From: Halarchaeum rubridurum
Lineage (GTDB): Archaea; Halobacteriota; Halobacteria; Halobacteriales; Halobacteriaceae
Assembly (NCBI RefSeq): GCF_014647115.1
Contig: NZ_BMOO01000002.1
Location: 248,001-312,000, forward strand
DNA: 64,000 nt
Reading direction: 5' to 3'
The translations under genes were made by a program, and so were the position numbers. Below, one piece after another: positions 1-8,973 of the stretch. Each line of letters begins with the position of its first letter. Position 1 is the stretch's first letter. Under the pieces are notes generated by a model that was not told the origin of the DNA, ran no database searches, and saw only the letters and a list, made by a program, of their open reading frames with translations.

Positions 1-688
1 ACGGCGGGACGAGGCGGGTCGAGGGCACCGCGACGGTGCGCGCGACCTCGTCGTCGTGACGTCGGGTGTCCGCGGCCGACTCGACGTCGTACCACGCGTC
101 GCCGAACGCGAGCGGCGCGCTCGTCGAGAGCGACCCCTCGTAGCCCGCGACGCGGTACGTGGCCGTGGTCCTGACGGCGACGTCCACGCTCCCGGCGTCG
201 CCCGCGGCCGCCCGGTAGTCGGCGAGGCGCTCGCGGACGCGCTCGGTGTCGATGCGCACGGGCGTCGTGACGCTCTCAGTATCCGTCGTCGCGTTCGACC
301 CGAGCGGGACGGCGCGCGTCCAGAACGTCTCGTCGTCACGAGTCGCCGTGTAGACGAGCGTGACGTTCTGCGCGACGCGGGCGAACGACGCGTTCGTGCT
401 CCCCGTCCGCGCCGTGTAGACGAGGTCGGGGGCGGCGCGCGGGTAGACCGCGGGGTCGTCGAGGACCGTCCCAGGGTCGTGGAGCGCGCCGTCGCCGGCG
501 ACGGTCGCACGCCCGGACGTGTCGAGCGCGACGTGCTGGACGTTCGCGCGGTCCGTGACGGTCGTCGTCGGCGGATGGGCGGTCGTCCACGCGGCCGCGC
601 CGAACGCGGCGAGCGCGAGCAGGGCGAGGACGAGCGCGACGGCCGGGCCGCGCTTTGCGAGCACGTATCTGAGTCGGGGTGGGAGCAC
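1..688 (-). CDS. DUF5305-type membrane-anchored protein (C-terminus outside window)
   Basis: Translating the complement gives a continuous protein starting with GTG at 688, 6 nt after the stop of the upstream gene, and running off the left edge. It opens with a short basic stretch (LPPRLRYVLAKRG) and one hydrophobic segment at about residues 14-35. An extracytoplasmic beta-type region rich in T, V, D and N-x-T/S sequons follows, as expected for a surface protein. The pattern (single N-terminal anchor, then conserved YTA-RT and TYRVAGYEGSLS-type stretches) matches the haloarchaeal DUF5305 family, usually found beside SipW-like peptidases. Function is unknown; a role in surface-structure assembly is inferred from the neighbours. 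The family call rests on recall of the pattern, not a search. Confidence 0.75.
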   Translation of the reverse strand, partial: MLPPRLRYVLAKRGPAVALVLALLALAAFGAAAWTTAHPPTTTVTDRANVQHVALDTSGRATVAGDGALHDPGTVLDDPAVYPRAAPDLVYTARTGSTNASFARVAQNVTLVYTATRDDETFWTRAVPLGSNATTDTESVTTPVRIDTERVRERLADYRAAAGDAGSVDVAVRTTATYRVAGYEGSLSTSAPLAFGDAWYDVESAADTRRHDDEVARTVAVPSTRLVPP

Positions 689-694
689 GGTGTG

Positions 695-1189
695 TCAGGT
701 GGTAATCGCGGTCGATCTGTCGGGTGCCGAGACGGTGACGCCGCGCTCGCCGCTCGCGGTGACGTCGAAGCCGAGCGTGTCCAGCGTCGTGCCGGACGCG
801 ACGCGGACGTCCACGGTGTCGCTCGCACCCGGGTCGAGGGCGAGCGTCGCCTCGTCGCCCACGCTCGTGTCGTCCACGACGAGGTCGGCGTCGTCGCGCG
901 CGCTCTCGTGGAGCGAGACGGTCGCGCTCGCGGGCGCATCCAGGGTGTTCGTCACGGTGACGAGGCGACTCGTGTCGTTCGCTCGCACGGAGTCGTTCAC
1001 GTCGAGACCGACGACGCCGCCCTCGTCCGCGGCGACCGGGAGCGCGGAGCCGCGCTCGACGGCCGAGGTGGCGAACGCGCCGGTGCCCGCGCCGCCGACG
1101 GCGACGGCGACGATGACGGCGATTGCGAGCGCCGCGACGAGGAGCGCGCGACCGGAGGGCCCGCGCGAGCGGGTGCGTCGCCGGCTCAC
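695..1189 (-). CDS. SipW-type signal-peptide surface protein (DUF1102/TasA-like)
   Basis: 164 aa. The GTG start overlaps the TGA of the signal peptidase gene (GTGA), so the two are translationally coupled. Residues 1-13 are basic, 14-32 form a hydrophobic core, and then comes GTGAFATSAVERGSALPVA, the typical end of a SipW-type signal. The mature part is a small beta-rich domain with NDT and NTLDAPASAT stretches. The segment after the signal (AFATSAVERG..., then GGVVGL) is paralogous to AFTTATVERD... and GGLVGL in the protein ending at 2212. Such proteins in bacteria (TasA, camelysin) and archaea form extracellular fibres or sheaths after cleavage by a SipW peptidase. That function is inferred here. 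Confidence 0.72.
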   Translation of the reverse strand: MSRRRTRSRGPSGRALLVAALAIAVIVAVAVGGAGTGAFATSAVERGSALPVAADEGGVVGLDVNDSVRANDTSRLVTVTNTLDAPASATVSLHESARDDADLVVDDTSVGDEATLALDPGASDTVDVRVASGTTLDTLGFDVTASGERGVTVSAPDRSTAITT

Positions 1190-2187
1190 TCGAACCCCTC
1201 CGTGAGGAGTCGCCACCAGCGCGAACGCGACCCGCGGAGGCGTTCGCGACCGTCGACGAGGGCCGCGAGCGCGACGGCGGGCGAGAACGCGAGCGCCGCG
1301 GAGACGGCGGCCGCGAGCAGGGGTTCGGCGGCGTCGAGGCGCGCGAGCACCGAGTGCGGGAGCACGGCGGGGTAGCGCCGGACCGCGACCTCGACCGGTA
1401 TCGCCCCGGGTTCGGCGGGGGCGCGGACCCGCCCGGCGACCGTCAGCGTGGTGGCGTTCCGCGAGACGGCGACGTCGTGCAGTCCCGCGGTGTGGACGAC
1501 GCGGTCGGTCCACGGCCGCGACGGGACGGCGACGGTGTAGTTCAGCGCGTGCGTCGACCCCGTGGCGACGGTGGGAAGCGTACCGGTGCCGGTCGGGTCG
1601 TGGACGGCGACGATGGTCTCCGCGTGCGTCACGCCGCCGAGCGCGACGATGCCGGCCGTCCCCACCACGGCGGCGATGAGGAGCGGGAGGAGGACCGAGC
1701 GGGCGCTCGCGGGTCGGGTGGGACGCCCGGCCGAGCGGCCGCGACCGAGGAGCGCGGCGAGCCCGACGAGGCCGACGAGGAGCGCGACGTTGTCGTGGAC
1801 GAAGCGGACGGCGCGCCCGAGGTGCGGGACGACGACCGGCTCGTCGTTCCACGTCAGCACGCGCCCGACGACGGCGTCGCGCGGGACCGGCGGGTAGCCG
1901 GCGGCCTGGTCGGCGACGGGGTTGTTGTCGCCCTTCGTGCGGAAGCCGTCCGCGGTCTCGGCGACGACGCGGTGGGTCGTGTAGGCCCCGCGCGTCTCGC
2001 TCCAGAACGTCACGATATCTCCCGTCTCGACGTCGCCCGCGGGGACGAGGACGTAGCCGTCGCCGACGCCGATGGTCGGGTGCATGCTGTCCGAGTAGAC
2101 GTAGGACACCTGCACGGGCGAACCGGCCGGCGCGGCGACGAGCGCGGCGACGACGAGGAGCGCGGCGAGGGCGGCGGTACGGAGCAC
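1186..2187 (-). CDS. Signal peptidase I, S26B (SipW/SEC11-like)
   Basis: 333 aa membrane serine protease that removes signal peptides. After an N-terminal membrane segment (residues 2-20) comes YSDSMHPT with the nucleophile Ser34. THRV supplies His72, the S26B replacement for the bacterial lysine, and TKGDNN (Asp87) is the conserved third box. Two further membrane segments (about 133-185) and a C-terminal one (about 288-308) enclose an extra extracytoplasmic domain, so it is longer than a minimal archaeal peptidase of about 200 aa. It sits between two SipW-signal proteins and upstream of a DUF5305 gene. A dedicated peptidase for these substrates is more likely than the general secretory one. 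Confidence 0.85.
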   Translation of the reverse strand: MLRTAALAALLVVAALVAAPAGSPVQVSYVYSDSMHPTIGVGDGYVLVPAGDVETGDIVTFWSETRGAYTTHRVVAETADGFRTKGDNNPVADQAAGYPPVPRDAVVGRVLTWNDEPVVVPHLGRAVRFVHDNVALLVGLVGLAALLGRGRSAGRPTRPASARSVLLPLLIAAVVGTAGIVALGGVTHAETIVAVHDPTGTGTLPTVATGSTHALNYTVAVPSRPWTDRVVHTAGLHDVAVSRNATTLTVAGRVRAPAEPGAIPVEVAVRRYPAVLPHSVLARLDAAEPLLAAAVSAALAFSPAVALAALVDGRERLRGSRSRWWRLLTEGFE

Positions 2188-2211
2188 GAAGAACGGTGAG
2201 AGCGTGAGCGT

Positions 2212-2739
2212 TTAGGCCGTGACGTTCAGCGTCCCGGTGAGGTCGGCGCCGCTCGTCTGCCCGCCGGAGTCGACGGTGACGACGACGTCGAGCGCCTCGT
2301 TCGCGCCGAGCTCGCCCTCGTAGCCGGTGTCCTCGTTCACGGTAGTGACGGTTTGACTACTGCTGTTGATGAGCTCGAACTTGACGTTCTCCGTGGTCGG
2401 GTCGGGGTCGTTCGCCATGTCGTACGTGATGTTGAACGTGTGGGCGTTCGGGAAGTTGTTCGTGATGGTGAACGCCGGCGACGACGTGTTGCCGATGGTG
2501 AGCGTCGAGTTCGGGTTGACGCCGTTGGCAGTGCCGGCCGTGACGTCGATGGCGAGCTGGTCGTTGCTCGTCGTGACGAGCCCGGAGTCGCCGGCGCTCA
2601 GGCCGACGAGACCGCCGCTGTCCGTGGCGACGTTGAGGCTGGCGTCACGCTCGACGGTCGCGGTGGTGAACGCGCTCGCCCCGAAGGCGGAGGCGACGAC
2701 GACGATTCCGAGTGCGATGGCGGCGAGTTTGAGTCGCAT
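2212..2739 (-). CDS. SipW-type signal-peptide surface protein, putative filament subunit
   Basis: 175 aa from the ATG at 2739; a GTG at 2787 would add 16 residues, but the shorter form gives a normal short basic n-region (MRLKLAAIAL). The hydrophobic core ends in GASAFTTATVERDASLNVA, followed by GGLVGL, matching the paralogue encoded at 695-1189. The mature domain carries many N-x-S/T sequons and paired beta strands (FTITNNFPNAHTFNITYDM), ending LTGTLNVTA, as in TasA/camelysin-like subunits. It is first in the run, 24 bp upstream of the peptidase gene, which probably processes it. Function as a fibre or surface-layer accessory subunit is inferred. Confidence 0.75.
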   Translation of the reverse strand: MRLKLAAIALGIVVVASAFGASAFTTATVERDASLNVATDSGGLVGLSAGDSGLVTTSNDQLAIDVTAGTANGVNPNSTLTIGNTSSPAFTITNNFPNAHTFNITYDMANDPDPTTENVKFELINSSSQTVTTVNEDTGYEGELGANEALDVVVTVDSGGQTSGADLTGTLNVTA

Positions 2740-2958
2740 ACGCCCGAACGGAGTGCCCGCCGCCGAGAAAGACCGTCGTCTATTCACTTACCGGGCCCCC
2801 GCGCGGAACCTACTATGCGAGGTTCGCGGTGGTGCGGACGGGCGGGCGGCGGCGACGGCGGCGGTCGGACGCGCCGACGAGCGCGGCTGTTCGACGCCGT
2901 CGCGGCGGTGACCACGATAGGCCCCACGCTTTACTACGCGCGCACGAGACGGAAGAAC

Positions 2959-4068
2959 ATGAACGAGAAGCGACTCGTGGTCGCCTGTTTCGGCGTCCTC
3001 GTCGCCGCCGCCCTGGCCTTCCTCGCGTACCGGTTCATCGCGCCGCTGACCGTTTCGGTCTTCCTCTACTACTCGACGCGGCGCTACCACAAGTCGCTGA
3101 GACGCCTCCACCTCCCCTCGCGCGCCCGCGCGGCGATAGTCCTCGCGTCGTTGGCCGTCCCGCTCGTCCTCCTGATCGGCTACGCGGTCGTCCTCCTCGT
3201 CGTCGACGCGCGCTCGTTCATCACGCAGTACGCCCTCCTCGACGTCGCCGCGGCCCGCCTCCCGTGGTTCGAGGGAATCGACACCCTCCCGCCGCTCACC
3301 ATCGACGGCCTCTACACCGCCTATCAGTCCGGCCAGCTCAGCCCCTTCATCACGTTCGCGACCGACCACGCGGCCTTCCTCACGAGCCTCCTCTCCGAGC
3401 TGTTCCTCGACCTGTTCGTCATCATCATCGTCACCTACTACCTGCTCGTCGACGGCGGCCGCCTCCGCGAGTGGCTGCTGCGCTTCGACGACGACGCCAT
3501 CGTCCGGGACTACCTGGAGGCGACGGACGTCGAACTCGAGGCCGTCCTCTTCGGGAACCTCCTGAACGTCATCGCGGTGGCGCTCATCGCCATCGCGTCG
3601 TTCAGCGCGTACAACTTCGTCGCGCCCGAGGCGGTTCAGGTGCCGTATCCGGCGCTCGCGGGCGCGCTCACCGGTCTCGCGAGCCTCGTCCCCGTCGTCG
3701 GCATGAAGCTCGTCTACCTCCCGCTCGCGGCGATTACCGCGATTCCGGTCGCGCTCACGGGCCGGACGGGACTGCTCGTCTACGTCGTCGGCTTCCTCGT
3801 CGTCGCCGTCGTCGTCGTGGACACGATTCCCGACATCGTGCTTCGCCCGCTTCTCAGCGGCGAGAACACCCACGTCGGGCTCCTGATGCTCGCGTACACG
3901 CTCGGCCCGGTCGTCCTCGGCTTCTACGGGCTCTTCCTCGCGCCGATACTGCTCGTCGTCGGCCTGACGTTCGCCGACACCGCCCTCCCGCGACTCCTCG
4001 GTGCCGACCCGGTCGAGGGCGACGACGACACGCTCCCCGCCGCGCAGCGCCGCCTCGACGACTTCTGA
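2959..4068 (+). CDS. AI-2E family transporter (UPF0118 permease)
   Basis: 369 aa polytopic membrane protein. The ATG at 2959 (MNEKRLVVACFG) is chosen because the open frame upstream has no membrane or acidic haloarchaeal character. It shows the family layout: two or three N-terminal helices, an amphipathic stretch (about 100-145), a helix with LFLDLFVIIIVTYYLLVDGG, then a C-terminal cluster of helices with the conserved GALTGLASLVPVVG and PDIVLRPLL motifs. Members export autoinducer-2 or act as Na+/H+ antiporters; the substrate here cannot be told. It appears monocistronic and is followed by an intergenic 13-bp-period repeat. Confidence 0.85.
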   Translation: MNEKRLVVACFGVLVAAALAFLAYRFIAPLTVSVFLYYSTRRYHKSLRRLHLPSRARAAIVLASLAVPLVLLIGYAVVLLVVDARSFITQYALLDVAAARLPWFEGIDTLPPLTIDGLYTAYQSGQLSPFITFATDHAAFLTSLLSELFLDLFVIIIVTYYLLVDGGRLREWLLRFDDDAIVRDYLEATDVELEAVLFGNLLNVIAVALIAIASFSAYNFVAPEAVQVPYPALAGALTGLASLVPVVGMKLVYLPLAAITAIPVALTGRTGLLVYVVGFLVVAVVVVDTIPDIVLRPLLSGENTHVGLLMLAYTLGPVVLGFYGLFLAPILLVVGLTFADTALPRLLGADPVEGDDDTLPAAQRRLDDF

Positions 4069-4121
4069 GGCGGGCGGCGGCGCGGATACCGGACCCCGGA
4101 GCCACCGTTCGGTTTTCCAGT

Positions 4122-4147
4122 CAGTATGACGGAGCAGTAATACTGTA
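4122..4147 (+). repeat. 13-bp-period CAGTAATACTG element, site A
   Basis: Two adjacent 13-bp units, CAGTATGACGGAG and CAGTAATACTGTA. The second contains the dyad CAGTA-A-TACTG. The 15-mer GAGCAGTAATACTGT here recurs exactly at 46224. It lies 48 bp upstream of the next start codon. Confidence 0.6.
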
Positions 4148-4194
4148 TTCGACGACCCGCGGAGTTAACACCGTGGCGCGCGAGTGACCCGGTG

Positions 4195-4770
4195 ATGACT
4201 GTGGACCCGTCCGTTCGCGCCGGGCGCGTGACCGACCGCGCGCTCCGGCTCGGCCTCCTCGCGGTCGCCGTCGCCGGTCTCCGCCGGCGCGACCCGGGGG
4301 CGGTCGTCAACGCCCTCGTCGGACTCGCGGCGACGTTCCTCCCGGACGTGCTCGAACGGGGGGCGGCGGTCCGCTTTCGCCCCCGACACCGGGTCTGGGT
4401 GTCGGCGTCCGCCCTCCTCCACGCGGTCGGGATGCTCGGCCCGTACGACGAGACGTGGTGGTGGGACCACCTCACGCACCTCTGCTCGGCCTCGCTCGTC
4501 GGGACGGCGGCGCACCTGTTCGCGCGACGGCGCGGCCACGACACGACCCGAACCGTGCTCGCGGCCACGCTCGGCCTCGGCGTGCTCTGGGAGGGAATCG
4601 AGTACGCCGTCCACCGGACCGCCCGGCGCTTCGACCTGGAACCGCTCCTCGTCACGTACGGGCCGCGGGACACCGCTCTCGACCTCGTCTTCGACGCGCT
4701 CGGCGCGCTCTGTGTCGTCGCGTTCGGCGACCGGCTCCTCGGCGACGTGCGCGAGACGGACGGGGACTGA
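4195..4770 (+). CDS. Small polytopic membrane protein, YjdF/DUF2238-like
   Basis: 191 aa from the ATG at 4195; a GTG directly before it is an alternative. About five hydrophobic segments are visible. The stretch WWWDHLTHLCSASLV, followed by LGVLWEGIEY and DTALDLVFDALGA, resembles the paired W-D-x-x-x-H and E-x-x-E/D motifs of the YjdF/DUF2238 integral membrane family. No enzymatic role is established for that family. It stands alone: the upstream gene ends 126 bp earlier and the downstream gene is convergent. Family assignment is tentative. Confidence 0.65.
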   Translation: MTVDPSVRAGRVTDRALRLGLLAVAVAGLRRRDPGAVVNALVGLAATFLPDVLERGAAVRFRPRHRVWVSASALLHAVGMLGPYDETWWWDHLTHLCSASLVGTAAHLFARRRGHDTTRTVLAATLGLGVLWEGIEYAVHRTARRFDLEPLLVTYGPRDTALDLVFDALGALCVVAFGDRLLGDVRETDGD

Positions 4771-4800
4771 GGCGACGCGGACGGCCACGGGCGCGCGCCG

Positions 4801-7329
4801 TCACCCCGTCGCGGGCGAGTCCGTCGAGGTATCCGCCGCGGCGTCCTCCCTCCCGGGTCGGGCGTCGCGGCCGTCGACGTACCGCGCCCAGACGACGATG
4901 ACCGGCGGGAGCACGACCAGCGACGCGAGGTAGGAGTAGAGTATCGAGAGTCCGGTGAGGAGGCCGAACTGGCCGAGGACGGGCGTGATGGCGATGGCGA
5001 GGACGCCGATGCCGGTGACAGTCGTGAGCATGCTCCCGGTGAGCGCGCCGCCGGTCCCGCGCACGGTCCGCGTGAGGGCGTCGAAGACGTCCGCGGACTC
5101 GTCGTACTCCTCCGCGAAGCGATGGACGAGGTGGGCGGAGTAGTCGATTCCGAGGCCGATTCCGATGGAGAGGATGGTTCCCGTCAGGACGTTGAACGGG
5201 ATGTCGAGGTAGCGCATCGTCGCCGCGATGCCGACGACGGTCACCGCGATGGGGACGAGGTTGACGACCCCGAGCGACGGCCGCCCTTCGAGGAGCCCGT
5301 AGATGAGGACGAGGAACGCGGCCGTCCCGAGGAGCGCGAAGAGGAGGCTGACGAACGCCGATTCGGCGATGACGTCCGAGACGGCCTTCAGCACGACGAC
5401 GCTGCCGGTCGCGGTCGCCTCGAAGCGGAAGCGGTCGGCGACGGTCTGCGTGTCGCTCGTGACGGCGGCCTGCGAGGCGTCGGCCTCGACCGCGTACTGG
5501 ACGCGCGCCGCCGTGTAGTCGTCGGTGATGTAGTCGAGCGCGCGCTCGCGGGCGGGCGAGTCGAGGAGTGCGTCGTAGACCGTCGTCAGGTCGTCGTCGG
5601 GGATGCCGTTCGCGTTCCGGTCGTTGCGCGCGACGAGGCGCGCGAACTCGGCGTCCCGTCGCGCGTAGGCGCGGATGACGGTGACGATGCTCGTCTCGCG
5701 CGCGTGGCCGTCGTCGACGACGAAGCTGTCCGGGGGGCTCGCGCCGGCCTTCCACATCGACTCCAACGCGCCGTCGTTCGTCAGCGACCCCTCGACGTAG
5801 ACCGTCGTGACGTCCTCCTCCCCCGTCTGGAAGCGCTCTTCGAGGTAGTTCGTCGTCTCCGTCACCGTGTAGTCGCGGGGCTGGAGGGCCTCCGGGAAGT
5901 ACTCCAGGTAGTCGGGGTTGTCCTCGGGCGGGAGGAAGGAGTCCTGGGTGAAGCGGCTGTCGACGCCGGAGCCGTACGCGCCGAGCCACGCGGTGCTGAC
6001 GAGCAGGAGGGCGAGGAAGAGCTTCGGGGCGACCCGGGCGATTCGGACGCCGAGGGGGAGGAGCGCGCCGAGAACCGACTCCTCGGAGCCGAGCGGTTGC
6101 GAGCCGAAACGCGGGACGCCGACGCGCTCGCGGAGGTCGTCGGCGGCCACCTTCGCCGCCGGGAGGAAGACGCCGAAGATGCAGAAGGTGAAGACGATGC
6201 CGACGGCGGCGACGAGCCCGAAGTCGCGGATCGGGCCGAGTTGGCTGCTCGCGTTCGCGGCGAAGCCGATGACGGTCGTCCCGGTGACGATGACGAACGC
6301 GAGGAGCAGCTGGTCGGTCGCCGTCCGCATCGAGTCGCGCACGCCGAACCCCTGCACGCGTTCCTCGCGGTAGCGGTTGATGGCGTGGATGCCGAAGTCG
6401 ATTCCGACGGCGAGGAGGAGCGGCGGGACGGCTATCAGCATCTGCGAGAACGCGATGCCGGCGTGACCCATGAAGCCGAACGTCCAGAGTATCGCCATGG
6501 CGAGCGAGACGATGCCGAGCCCGAGGTCGATGGGGTCGCGGTACGCGATGACGAGGAAGAAGAGGATGAGCACGACGGCGGCGGGGACGACGAGCGCGAG
6601 CGAGTCGCCGATCACCGCGGCGAACTCCTCGGAGAGGATGCCGCTCCCGAACACCGTGATGTCGCCGCCGACGGAGTCGACGACGAAGACGGCGTGCTGT
6701 TGGATTGCTGTGAGAGGACTGGAGCCGCTCGTCCCTGCGCCGTCGCCGGTCTCGGCGGAGAGGGAGTGGGTGACGAGCCCGATGGTCGCCGACGCGGACG
6801 CGGAGCGGGCGTTGAAGTCCGTGCTGAGACTCGCCGCGAACGCCGGGCTCTCCGCGGCCGCGGTGGCGACGGCGGCGTCTATCTCGCCGGGCGTCGCGCG
6901 CTCGACGGCGTCGATCTGCGCGTCGAGCGTCGTCGCGGAGGGGTCGAGCGTCCGCGCGACGGTGCGCGCGACGCTCGTCGTGCCTGCGACCTGCAGATCG
7001 GGATTCGACCGCAGGCGCTCTTGGGCGCGGAGCATCCGCAGGAGTGCGGGCTTCGAGAGGACGTTCGCCCCCGACTGAATCAGCTGCGTCGTCCCCGTGT
7101 CGGGTTCGAACGTCACGCGCTCGAAGTTGTCGTTGACGTCGGAGAGGGCCTCCTGTGCGGGGACGTCCTCGGTGAACTGGCTGGTGCCCGAGGAGGTGCC
7201 GGAGCCGCCGAGGCCGAGGGCGAAGACGCCCGAGACGAGCAGGAAGGCGACGATGACGGTCCGCGGCCGGTCGACGATCCAGTGATCGACGGCGTCGATG
7301 TAGCGTTGAGCGTCTATCTGGACGTCCAT
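4801..7329 (-). CDS. MMPL/RND-superfamily export permease
   Basis: 842 aa. One N-terminal helix (about 22-42), a large extracellular loop, five helices (about 230-400), a second large loop (about 430-640) and five more helices (about 650-815) give the duplicated RND/MMPL fold. Each half has the hallmark sequence before an arginine-rich turn: GIDFGIHAINRYREE near residue 306 and GIGLGIDYSAHLVHRF near residue 725. The aspartates probably serve proton relay. It starts 3 nt after the stop of the secreted COG1361 gene, so the two form an operon, and the exoprotein is probably a partner or substrate-capture subunit. The cargo is unknown. Confidence 0.88.
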   Translation of the reverse strand: MDVQIDAQRYIDAVDHWIVDRPRTVIVAFLLVSGVFALGLGGSGTSSGTSQFTEDVPAQEALSDVNDNFERVTFEPDTGTTQLIQSGANVLSKPALLRMLRAQERLRSNPDLQVAGTTSVARTVARTLDPSATTLDAQIDAVERATPGEIDAAVATAAAESPAFAASLSTDFNARSASASATIGLVTHSLSAETGDGAGTSGSSPLTAIQQHAVFVVDSVGGDITVFGSGILSEEFAAVIGDSLALVVPAAVVLILFFLVIAYRDPIDLGLGIVSLAMAILWTFGFMGHAGIAFSQMLIAVPPLLLAVGIDFGIHAINRYREERVQGFGVRDSMRTATDQLLLAFVIVTGTTVIGFAANASSQLGPIRDFGLVAAVGIVFTFCIFGVFLPAAKVAADDLRERVGVPRFGSQPLGSEESVLGALLPLGVRIARVAPKLFLALLLVSTAWLGAYGSGVDSRFTQDSFLPPEDNPDYLEYFPEALQPRDYTVTETTNYLEERFQTGEEDVTTVYVEGSLTNDGALESMWKAGASPPDSFVVDDGHARETSIVTVIRAYARRDAEFARLVARNDRNANGIPDDDLTTVYDALLDSPARERALDYITDDYTAARVQYAVEADASQAAVTSDTQTVADRFRFEATATGSVVVLKAVSDVIAESAFVSLLFALLGTAAFLVLIYGLLEGRPSLGVVNLVPIAVTVVGIAATMRYLDIPFNVLTGTILSIGIGLGIDYSAHLVHRFAEEYDESADVFDALTRTVRGTGGALTGSMLTTVTGIGVLAIAITPVLGQFGLLTGLSILYSYLASLVVLPPVIVVWARYVDGRDARPGREDAAADTSTDSPATG

Positions 7330-7332
7330 CGG

Positions 7333-8973
7333 TCACTCCCGCCGGCGCCGCCAGAGGACGAACCCGACGACGGCGACGACGAGCACGGCGCCGCCGACGA
7401 GGGTGAGCGGGGGTCCGCCGCCCGAGGACTGCGCGACGGTGACGGGGACGGTGTACGTCCGTGAGACCTCGGTGTCGCCGTCGGGGAGTTCGTACTGGAA
7501 GTCGACGGAGACGGGGTAGCGCTTTTCGAGCGCGCTCCCGCCGGCGCTCAGGGCGATGGTGAACTCGTCGGTCTCGCCGGGCGCGAGCGACGGGACGATG
7601 CCCTCGTCGTCGTCGCTCCCGAGCGGGTCCTGCACGAACGCCTTCGCCTCGACGTTCCGCAGCGGTTCGTCGCCGTTGTTCGTCACGCGGACGGTGAGCG
7701 CGCGCGACCCGCCGGCGCGGACCGTGTCGTTGGCGACCGCCACGACGAACCGGTCCCGCTGGGGGGCGACCTCCGCGTTCGTCGTCAGCCCGTCGCTGCG
7801 TTCGACGTCGCCGCGCTGGTTCCGATACTCGACGGTGAGGGTGAACTGCTGGACGCTCGCGCTCGCGGCGTCGCTGACGGCGACGGTGTACGAGACCGGT
7901 GCGCGCTCGCCCGGCGCGAGGTCCCCGAGTGCGTATTCGGCGGAGTCGACGTGGACGTTCGGGTCGTTCGACGAGAACCGGACGACGGGGTCGCGGACGG
8001 GGTCGGGGCCGGTGTTGACGACGGTGGCGCGCAGGGTGCCGTCCTCGCCGACGCGCAGCGACGTCGAGACGTCGTCGAGGGCGAAGGCCTGTTCGGCGCG
8101 CGGGTCGACGCCGACGTTCAGCGTCTGTGAGGTGCGCGCGATTCCGTTGTGGTCGGTGTAGTCGACCGCGAGGTCGACGGTGTACTCGCGGAGCGCGGCG
8201 TCGTCCGCGAGCCCGACGACGTATTCGACGGTCCGCCGCTCGCCGGGCTCCCACGCGCCGAGCTGGGCGGTCGAGCTCGCCGAGCCGGAGCCGAAGGTGA
8301 GTTCGTCGCTCCGGGAGGTGGCCGTCGCGCTCGCCTCGCTCGCGGCGCGGGTGCCGACGTTCTCGACCGTCACGGAGAGCGACCCGGTCGAGCCGACCTG
8401 CGCGCTCGTCGAGCGGTTCACGACCGCGAAGCGCGCCTGGTCCCGAACGCGGACCGTGACGTACTGCGTCTCCTCGCGCTCGAAGTCGCGGTACTCGGCA
8501 CCGTACGCGTCGTAGCTCACGCTGCGCGTGTACGCGTAGGAGAGCGTTATCGGGACGCGATACGTGCCGGGGTCAGCGTCGTCCGAGACGGTGATGCCGA
8601 TGGGGTCGACGGGTGACGTCCCGGTCGGGACGTTCCCGACGCCGACGGTGCCGGTGTTCACCTCGATGGGTGCCGAGCCGGCCCGGGCGTCGACGGTGAG
8701 CCCGCGGGCCGTCGTCACGCGCTGTTCGTACTGTGAGGGGCCGCCCTGCTCGACGTCGCCGCGGTTCGAGACGCCGAGGCGGAGGGTGGCTTCGGTGCCG
8801 GGTTCGAACTCCTTCGTGTTCGTGAAGACGTCGAGTTCGGGGTTCCCGATGACCTGCCCGGAGTTCCCCGCCTGCTGCGCGCCGACGGGCGCGACGCCGG
8901 CGACGCTCGACCCGAGGAGGAGGCAGGCGAGGAACGCGCCGAGGAGGGCCGTTCGGAGGGGTCGCCCGAACAT
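7333..8973 (-). CDS. COG1361-type exoprotein with CARDB/NEW3-like repeats
   Basis: 546 aa. A Sec signal peptide covers residues 1-33 (hydrophobic LLGAFLACLLLGSSVAGV, then APVGAQQ). The body consists of about four to five beta-sandwich repeats with recurring motifs of the type V-x-N-x-G and L-A-P-G-E (for example VENVGTRAAS, GERAPVSYTV, RVTNNGDEPL), as in CARDB/NEW3 domains. A C-terminal transmembrane helix (about 519-541) ends in RRRRE, an outward-facing anchor. It is the first gene of a two-gene operon with the RND permease. COG1361 proteins with RND partners are common in archaea; their cargo is generally unknown. Confidence 0.82.
   Translation of the reverse strand: MFGRPLRTALLGAFLACLLLGSSVAGVAPVGAQQAGNSGQVIGNPELDVFTNTKEFEPGTEATLRLGVSNRGDVEQGGPSQYEQRVTTARGLTVDARAGSAPIEVNTGTVGVGNVPTGTSPVDPIGITVSDDADPGTYRVPITLSYAYTRSVSYDAYGAEYRDFEREETQYVTVRVRDQARFAVVNRSTSAQVGSTGSLSVTVENVGTRAASEASATATSRSDELTFGSGSASSTAQLGAWEPGERRTVEYVVGLADDAALREYTVDLAVDYTDHNGIARTSQTLNVGVDPRAEQAFALDDVSTSLRVGEDGTLRATVVNTGPDPVRDPVVRFSSNDPNVHVDSAEYALGDLAPGERAPVSYTVAVSDAASASVQQFTLTVEYRNQRGDVERSDGLTTNAEVAPQRDRFVVAVANDTVRAGGSRALTVRVTNNGDEPLRNVEAKAFVQDPLGSDDDEGIVPSLAPGETDEFTIALSAGGSALEKRYPVSVDFQYELPDGDTEVSRTYTVPVTVAQSSGGGPPLTLVGGAVLVVAVVGFVLWRRRRE

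Noticed and set aside
4652-8254. 1200-aa open frame on the minus strand overlapping the RND and exoprotein genes
   Set aside because: It is an arginine/proline-rich shadow caused by high GC; the RND and COG1361 frames have clear domains and signals.
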